This document shows, one piece after another, positions 5,786-10,223 of a DNA stretch of 10,223 nt. How positions within the stretch are numbered: the first letter of the stretch is position 1; every line of letters begins with the position of its first letter. Below the pieces are notes generated by a model that saw only the letters and a program-made list of their open reading frames with translations, was not told the origin of the DNA and made no database searches. The translations under genes and the position numbers were made by a program. Location: contig CAJQNE010000134.1 of the NCBI GenBank assembly GCA_905479545.1, positions 1 to 10,223 of the forward strand, given 5' to 3'. This stretch comes from an uncultured Gammaproteobacteria bacterium. Its GTDB lineage: Bacteria > Pseudomonadota > Gammaproteobacteria > CAJQNE01.

Positions 5786-7339
5786 TTAGAACAACCCGGC
5801 ATTCCACACAAAGTGCAGCCAGATACTCGCCGCGTAACCGATGCCGATTACCGGTGCCCATTTGAGGTGAGCCATAAAGGTGTAAATACCCCGGGCCTGA
5901 CCCATTACCGCGACACCTGCTGCTGAACCGACGGACAGTAGAGAACCACCGACACCCGCTGTTAGCGTAACCAGTAGCCATTGGCCGTGGCTCATTTCCG
6001 GCATCATGTTCAGTACCGCGAACATCACCGGCACGTTATCGACAATGGCTGAAATAATGCCGACCAAAATGTTGGCTTTCGTGGGGCCTAAGTCGGTGTA
6101 CATGAACTCAGATATCACCGACAGGTAACCTAGAGTGCCCAGGCCACCGACGCAGAGGATGATGCCGTAGAAGAACATCAGGGTGTCCCACTCGGCACGC
6201 TCAACCTGTTCAAAAATATTGAAGGGTTTGGCAGCGGTTTTGCTGCGGTGCTCGTCGGTATCTAGTTCGTCTTCGCCCAACGGGTGCAGGCTGGTATCTG
6301 CCAGATGGTTGTCTGCTTCGTCGTCCTCAAAGTCGAGGCCTTCTACCGTCACACCGGTAACGCCAAGGGTTTGAGCTTCCAACAACTCACGATGCTCCAC
6401 CCGATGCAGGTAATAGCCGTACAGTTTCAGCAGGCCAAGACCGGTAGTCATGCCGATAACCGGTGGCAGGTGCAGCACGCTGTGCATGGTCACTGCCATG
6501 GCGATAGTGAACAGGAAAAGCAATATAACAACGACTCCGCCACGCTTGACCACTACGGTGTCACGCAATGGTTCGGGGCGTTCGCGGCTTACCGCGAGGC
6601 TCATAATAATGGCTGGAATAATCCAGTTGATTACTGACGGTAGGAATAGCACGAAGAACTCAGTGAAGCTCACTACGCCTTTCTGCCACACCATCAGCGT
6701 GGTTAAGTCGCCAAAGGGCGAGAACGCGCCGCCTGCGTTGGCTGCAACTACAACGTTTACGCAACCAATGGCGATGAACTTCTTGTTATCAGCGCCCACT
6801 GCCATAATCACCGTGCTCATTAGCAGGGCGGTGGTCAGGTTATCGGCAATGCCGGAAAGCGCCAGCGACAACCAACCGGTGAGCCAGAAGATGGTCCGTA
6901 AAGAGTAGCCCCGGCCAACCAGCGTTGCGCGCAGCCGATCGAATACGCCGCGTTCCTGCATAGTATTGATGTATGTCATCGCTGCTAGCAGGAATAAGAA
7001 CAGCTCAACGAATTCGCCAAGACTATGCCGGAGTAGGGTTTGAGCTGTGTGGGTATCGCCTGCTTGCACATACGCCCAGGCCACCAGCGCCCAAATCAGG
7101 CCGGCAGCGACCATAACGGGCTTTGATTTGCGCAGGTGCAGCACATCTTCGAGAATCACCAGAATGTAGGCGATGACGAAGATAGCCACGGCGGTGATGC
7201 CGAGTGCACTGGTAGTTAGATTTAACGAGGCGCCAGCGGTGTGCGCCGCTGCTTCGCCGGTAGCGGCCATGGCAGGGATGGCCAGCAAAGACAATAACGT
7301 TACAATGGAAAATCGAACAAAAAACCGGAGATTCATCAT
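5786..7339 (-). CDS. nhaD: NhaD-type Na+/H+ antiporter
   Basis: A 517-residue inner-membrane antiporter of the NhaD family (ion transporter superfamily), which expels Na+ or Li+ in exchange for protons, typically in marine, alkaline or saline-adapted bacteria. Residues 1-25 look like a signal peptide (core FSIVTLLSLLAIPAMA), followed by about a dozen hydrophobic segments. Family signatures are LSGIADNLTTALLMS (161-175), NAGGAFSPFGDLTTLMVWQ (201-219), AIVDNVPVMFAVLNMMPEMS (431-450) and GVGGSLLSVGSAAGVAVMG (462-480), with Asp166, Asp211 and Asp434 as likely ion-site carboxylates. A hydrophilic loop at about 318-380 is strongly acidic at 336-363 and separates the two halves. The gene starts with two consecutive ATGs; no clear Shine-Dalgarno is present, so Met2 is possible. 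It is a single-gene unit: a good promoter lies just upstream and a strong hairpin follows. Confidence 0.95.
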   Translation of the reverse strand: MMNLRFFVRFSIVTLLSLLAIPAMAATGEAAAHTAGASLNLTTSALGITAVAIFVIAYILVILEDVLHLRKSKPVMVAAGLIWALVAWAYVQAGDTHTAQTLLRHSLGEFVELFLFLLAAMTYINTMQERGVFDRLRATLVGRGYSLRTIFWLTGWLSLALSGIADNLTTALLMSTVIMAVGADNKKFIAIGCVNVVVAANAGGAFSPFGDLTTLMVWQKGVVSFTEFFVLFLPSVINWIIPAIIMSLAVSRERPEPLRDTVVVKRGGVVVILLFLFTIAMAVTMHSVLHLPPVIGMTTGLGLLKLYGYYLHRVEHRELLEAQTLGVTGVTVEGLDFEDDEADNHLADTSLHPLGEDELDTDEHRSKTAAKPFNIFEQVERAEWDTLMFFYGIILCVGGLGTLGYLSVISEFMYTDLGPTKANILVGIISAIVDNVPVMFAVLNMMPEMSHGQWLLVTLTAGVGGSLLSVGSAAGVAVMGQARGIYTFMAHLKWAPVIGIGYAASIWLHFVWNAGLF

Positions 7340-7374
7340 AACGGGCGTCGTTGCCTGTAAATTAAGGAACGCGC

Positions 7375-7402
7375 ATCATACTGCTGCACTGCAACATTTC
7401 AA
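7375..7402 (-). promoter_or_regulatory. Sigma70-type promoter of nhaD
   Basis: On the minus strand TTGAAA (-35, plus-strand 7397-7402) is followed after 16 bases by TATGAT (-10, 7375-7380). Each hexamer matches consensus at 5 of 6 positions. A T-rich stretch lies upstream of the -35. Transcription would start near 7368, giving a leader of roughly 30 bases before the nhaD ATG. Confidence 0.75.
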
Positions 7403-7451
7403 GTAAAAAATGATGAGCGAGCGCTGATTCAGGACAGGCAAGGCGTTGATT

Positions 7452-7484
7452 AAACCGGTTTTTTTACTCTTTTTTAGCCGGTTT
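7452..7484 (-). terminator. Possible weak terminator after ridA
   Basis: AAACCGG (7452-7458) and CCGGTTT (7478-7484) form a 7-bp stem around a 19-base loop, which on the minus strand is A-rich. It starts 7 bases past the ridA stop, the right position for a terminator. The large loop and short T run make it weak. It may separate spoT-ridA from nhaD, which has its own promoter downstream. Confidence 0.45.
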
Positions 7485-7490
7485 TACTGA

Positions 7491-7886
7491 CTACAGTAGT
7501 GGGTCAGTGAGAACCAAAGTGCCCTCAATTTCGACCGGAACTCCTTTTGGCAAACCAGCAACTTCCACCGCCGCTCGTGCCGGGTAAGGTTCGGTAAAGA
7601 ATTCTGCCATTACTTCATTGAGCTCAGCGAATTTACCGAGGTCAGTAAGGTAAATGTTTAGCTTTACGGCATCTTCCAGGCTGCCGCCGGCGGCACGGGC
7701 TACTTCGTGCAGGTTGGTAAATACCTGACGGGTTTGGTCTTTAAAGTCGCCGCTGTGCACTTCCATCGTTTCCGGTACGAGTGGAATTTGGCCCGACATG
7801 TAAACCGTGTTGCCTGCCTTCACGGCCTGAGAGTAAGTGCCAATAGCCTTGGGCGCTTTGTCGGTAGCGATAATGGTTTTGCTCAT
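7491..7886 (-). CDS. ridA: RidA family reactive enamine/imine deaminase
   Basis: A 131-residue cytosolic RidA (YjgF/YER057c/UK114) protein. The family hydrolyses reactive 2-aminoacrylate and other enamine/imine intermediates released by PLP enzymes, preventing damage to them, and works as a homotrimer. Family features are IGTYSQAVKAGNTVYMSGQI (15-34), the active-site loop YPARAAVEVAGLPKG (101-115) with the substrate-binding Arg104 (E. coli Arg105), and PVEIEG (117-122) with Glu119 (E. coli Glu120). Length is close to the E. coli protein (128). The start is supported by AGGA upstream, at a rather long spacing of about 11 bases. It lies 45 bases after spoT on the same strand, a pairing often seen in gammaproteobacteria, so the two are probably cotranscribed. 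Confidence 0.96.
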   Translation of the reverse strand: MSKTIIATDKAPKAIGTYSQAVKAGNTVYMSGQIPLVPETMEVHSGDFKDQTRQVFTNLHEVARAAGGSLEDAVKLNIYLTDLGKFAELNEVMAEFFTEPYPARAAVEVAGLPKGVPVEIEGTLVLTDPLL

Positions 7887-7931
7887 ATTTTAATTCGTCC
7901 TTTGTTGTAAGTTGTCTGGGAAAAGCTGGCG

Positions 7932-10223
7932 TTATCCGCGTGCCCTGGCCACTTTCAGCACCGGTTCGCTGTTACGAAGCTTGCGCATAACCCGGGCGAG
8001 GTGCACCCGGCTGGCAACAGTGAAGGTCACCACCAGGCTGGCTGCTGAACCATCGCGTTCGCTGCTTTCAACATGTTCAATATTGCAGCCTTCGGAGGCG
8101 ATCAGACTGGCAACAGCAGCTAAAACTCCGCGCCGGTTAATAGTGCTGATGCGCACTTGAGCGGAGTTCTCTTCAGCCGGGTTTGCCGACCAGGTGAGTT
8201 CCAGCCAGTTTTCCGGGTTTTTACGATAGTCGGTTAGGTTGTTACAACCACGGCGGTGCACAACCAAGCCGCGACCGGCTGATAAGTAACCCAGTATCGG
8301 GTCACCGGGAATCGGGTGGCAGCATTTGGCCAGAGTAATGGCCAGGCCTTCTCCGCCGGTAATGGCCAATGGTGCGGGTTTCTGGCCGAGCAGTTCGGCG
8401 GCGCGGTCTTCAGGTTGGGCTAATTGGTGGGCAACCAACATCGGTGAACGGTTGCCCATGCCGACTTCCGTAAAGAGCTGTACGGCGCTGTCTAGTTCGT
8501 AATTCTTCAGTACCCGGTTGATCGCCGCGGTGCTGGTGTCGGCCAGGCCGCTATTGAGTTTGCTAAGTGCCGAATCCAGTAAGCGTCGGCCCATGCGTTC
8601 TGCATCTTCTTCGTGCAGGCCTTGTAGGTAATGGCGTATTACTGAGCGGGCTTTTGCAGTCGTGGCAAAATCTAACCAGGCAGGGTTTGGTCGTCCTGTT
8701 TTTGAGGTGATAATTTCAATAATTTGCCCGTTTATCAGTTTGGTCGAAAGCGGGGTCATTCGCCTATCCACCTTGGCAGCGATGGTTTTCTGGCCAACCT
8801 TGCTGTGCACCGCGAAGGCAAAGTCTATTACCGTGGCATTGTGCGGCAGCCGCATAATGTCGCCTTTTGGAGTAAAAACGTACACTTCGTCGGGGAATAG
8901 GTCGACTTTTACGTTTTCAAGGAAGTCGGTCGAGTTGCCGGATTGCTGCTGTATTTCCAGCAGGCTACGCAGCCAGTCCAGCGACCGTGCCTCTGGCACT
9001 TCATCGCCTTCTTTGTATAACCAATGTGCTGCAATGCCGTTTTCCGCAACGCGATGCTGGTCAATGGTGCGAACCTGTAACTCAATCGGCACGCCGTCTG
9101 GCCCGCTTAAAACCGTGTGAAGTGACTGATAGCCGTTCGCTTTCGGAATAGCGATGTAATCTTTGAATTTTCCGGGGACCGGGCTGAATGCATTATGGGC
9201 AATGCCGATGGAGCGATAGCAGTCATCCACAGAATTGACGACCACCCGTAACGCGAAGACGTCCATTACTTCAGTGAAGTCGAGCTTCTTGTCCTGCATT
9301 TTTTTGTACAAGCTATACAAGTGCTTCTGTCGACCGGTAATAGTGCCGGTGACTCCGTGCTCCTGAAAGCCGGCTTCAAGCCGTGTTTGTACCGTCCGGA
9401 GTGCATCCTTGCGGTGGCCCCAGCGCTTTTTAAGGCGGCTGCTTAATGCCGCTTCTCGCCAGGGGTGCACGGCGGAAAAGCCGCGGTTTTCCAGCTCTTT
9501 GCGTACCGTGTTCATGCCGAGGCGGCCAGCAATAGGCGCGTAAATATCCAGTGTTTCGCGGCCAATGCGACGACGGGCTGCCGGTGCCATTGCCCCGAGT
9601 GTCCGCATATTATGCAGTCGGTCAGCGAGCTTGATAAGAATAACGCGAATGTCGCGCGACATCGCGAGCAGCATTTTCCGGAAATTTTCCGCCTGCTGCT
9701 CTTCGCGCGACGAAAAGTGGATTTTATCCAGCTTAGTAACGGCTTCCACCAACACCGCGACGTCTTCGTCGAATGCTTCTACTAAGCCGTTAAAATTAAC
9801 CGGGGTATCTTCGATAGTGTCGTGAAGAATGCCCGCAATAATGGTGTGCGGCTCCAGCCGCATTTCAGCCAGCACTTTAGCCACTGCCAGCGGGTGGGTG
9901 ATATAGGGTTCGCCTGATTTCCGCTTTTGACCTAAGTGCGCGTTCGCGCCAAACCGGTAAGCACGCCGAACTTCGGCAACTTGCTTGGTGCTAAGGTATT
10001 TATTGAGCTCGTCGGTGAGCCGGGCAATGGCCTCGGCTTCAGCGGGGTGAATATCGGACGTTGAACCGGCACCGGTAATTAGAAACGGCGAGGCAGGTGT
10101 TTCGGGTGCTAGAACGCGGGCAGGCCCGGAGCTGCTTTTTGCTGCCTTATCCGCAGCCAGGGAGGCGCTGTTGTCAGCGGAATTTGCCACGATGTGGTTC
10201 CCGGTAGTTGACTGAGACAAAAG
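7932..10223 (-). CDS. spoT: Bifunctional (p)ppGpp synthetase/hydrolase SpoT (5' end may extend off window)
   Basis: A long RelA/SpoT homologue that makes and degrades the stringent-response alarmone (p)ppGpp. Counting from the TTG at 10220, it has an HD hydrolase domain (about 75-230) with ITHPLAV (107-113), the catalytic ILHDTIED (131-138) and LADRLHNMRTL (198-208), so hydrolase activity should be intact. The synthetase domain (about 285-400) has GRQKHLYSLYKKM (296-308), DVFALRVVV (320-328), YIAIPKANGYQSLHT (355-369) and IELQVRT (379-385). TGS (about 440-502), a conserved Cys/His region (KCCHPIPGD, 632-640; VVHRRGCN, 653-660) and a C-terminal ACT domain (about 687-760) follow. The frame is still open at 10223 and no ATG occurs before codon 120, so the true start is either upstream, outside the window, or a TTG/GTG such as 10220 or codon 11. 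The first ~57 residues are Ala/Ser-rich and absent from classical SpoT. ridA follows after 45 bases. Confidence 0.95.
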   Translation of the reverse strand, partial: LLSQSTTGNHIVANSADNSASLAADKAAKSSSGPARVLAPETPASPFLITGAGSTSDIHPAEAEAIARLTDELNKYLSTKQVAEVRRAYRFGANAHLGQKRKSGEPYITHPLAVAKVLAEMRLEPHTIIAGILHDTIEDTPVNFNGLVEAFDEDVAVLVEAVTKLDKIHFSSREEQQAENFRKMLLAMSRDIRVILIKLADRLHNMRTLGAMAPAARRRIGRETLDIYAPIAGRLGMNTVRKELENRGFSAVHPWREAALSSRLKKRWGHRKDALRTVQTRLEAGFQEHGVTGTITGRQKHLYSLYKKMQDKKLDFTEVMDVFALRVVVNSVDDCYRSIGIAHNAFSPVPGKFKDYIAIPKANGYQSLHTVLSGPDGVPIELQVRTIDQHRVAENGIAAHWLYKEGDEVPEARSLDWLRSLLEIQQQSGNSTDFLENVKVDLFPDEVYVFTPKGDIMRLPHNATVIDFAFAVHSKVGQKTIAAKVDRRMTPLSTKLINGQIIEIITSKTGRPNPAWLDFATTAKARSVIRHYLQGLHEEDAERMGRRLLDSALSKLNSGLADTSTAAINRVLKNYELDSAVQLFTEVGMGNRSPMLVAHQLAQPEDRAAELLGQKPAPLAITGGEGLAITLAKCCHPIPGDPILGYLSAGRGLVVHRRGCNNLTDYRKNPENWLELTWSANPAEENSAQVRISTINRRGVLAAVASLIASEGCNIEHVESSERDGSAASLVVTFTVASRVHLARVMRKLRNSEPVLKVARARG

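Noticed and set aside
1..10223. Mobile elements, CRISPR, phage or defence genes
   Set aside because: I found no transposase motifs, no regularly spaced repeats, no tRNA-adjacent integration signs and no defence-type domains. Gene content is mainly chromosomal core.

Overview
The window looks like the chromosome of a free-living, probably marine, gammaproteobacterium. This rests on a gammaproteobacterial-type single-stranded DNA-binding protein (SSB), an NhaD sodium/proton antiporter, a TesB thioesterase, a PhaC-like hydrolase and a spoT-ridA gene pair. The genus cannot be fixed from this sequence alone. Gene content is mostly core metabolism and ion homeostasis. I see no insertion sequence, phage gene, tRNA, rRNA or CRISPR array. 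Every gene is on the minus strand except ssb.

From right to left (the direction of most transcription): the right edge holds nearly all of spoT, the (p)ppGpp synthetase/hydrolase, whose 5' end may lie beyond the window. It is followed after 45 bases by ridA, an enamine/imine deaminase. Next is nhaD, with a good sigma70-type promoter at 7375-7402 and a very stable hairpin terminator at 5717-5754. The lone plus-strand gene ssb (4989-5522) has its own terminator at 5554-5579, so ssb and nhaD converge on a 263-base spacer with three inverted repeats. Divergent from ssb is a CaCA-family cation/calcium exchanger (3682-4818). It is followed by tesB (acyl-CoA thioesterase II) and, 11 bases later, a SAM-dependent O-methyltransferase.

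The left part is the least ordinary. A small acidic protein with an internal duplication (1604-1873) precedes an exported ComEA-like helix-hairpin-helix protein with a long lysine-rich, histone-H1-like tail (1008-1523). The two are separated by a perfect 13-bp hairpin, and the second ends in a strong terminator (957-990). At the left edge is the N-terminal part of a PhaC-like alpha/beta hydrolase that has Ser rather than Cys in its nucleophile elbow.

Functionally, spoT and ridA cover starvation signalling and metabolite repair, nhaD and the exchanger cover Na+/Ca2+ handling, and tesB and the PhaC-like protein touch acyl-CoA or storage-lipid metabolism. I found no clear undescribed multi-gene system. 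The strongest lead is the secreted polycationic DNA-binding-like protein with its acidic neighbour.
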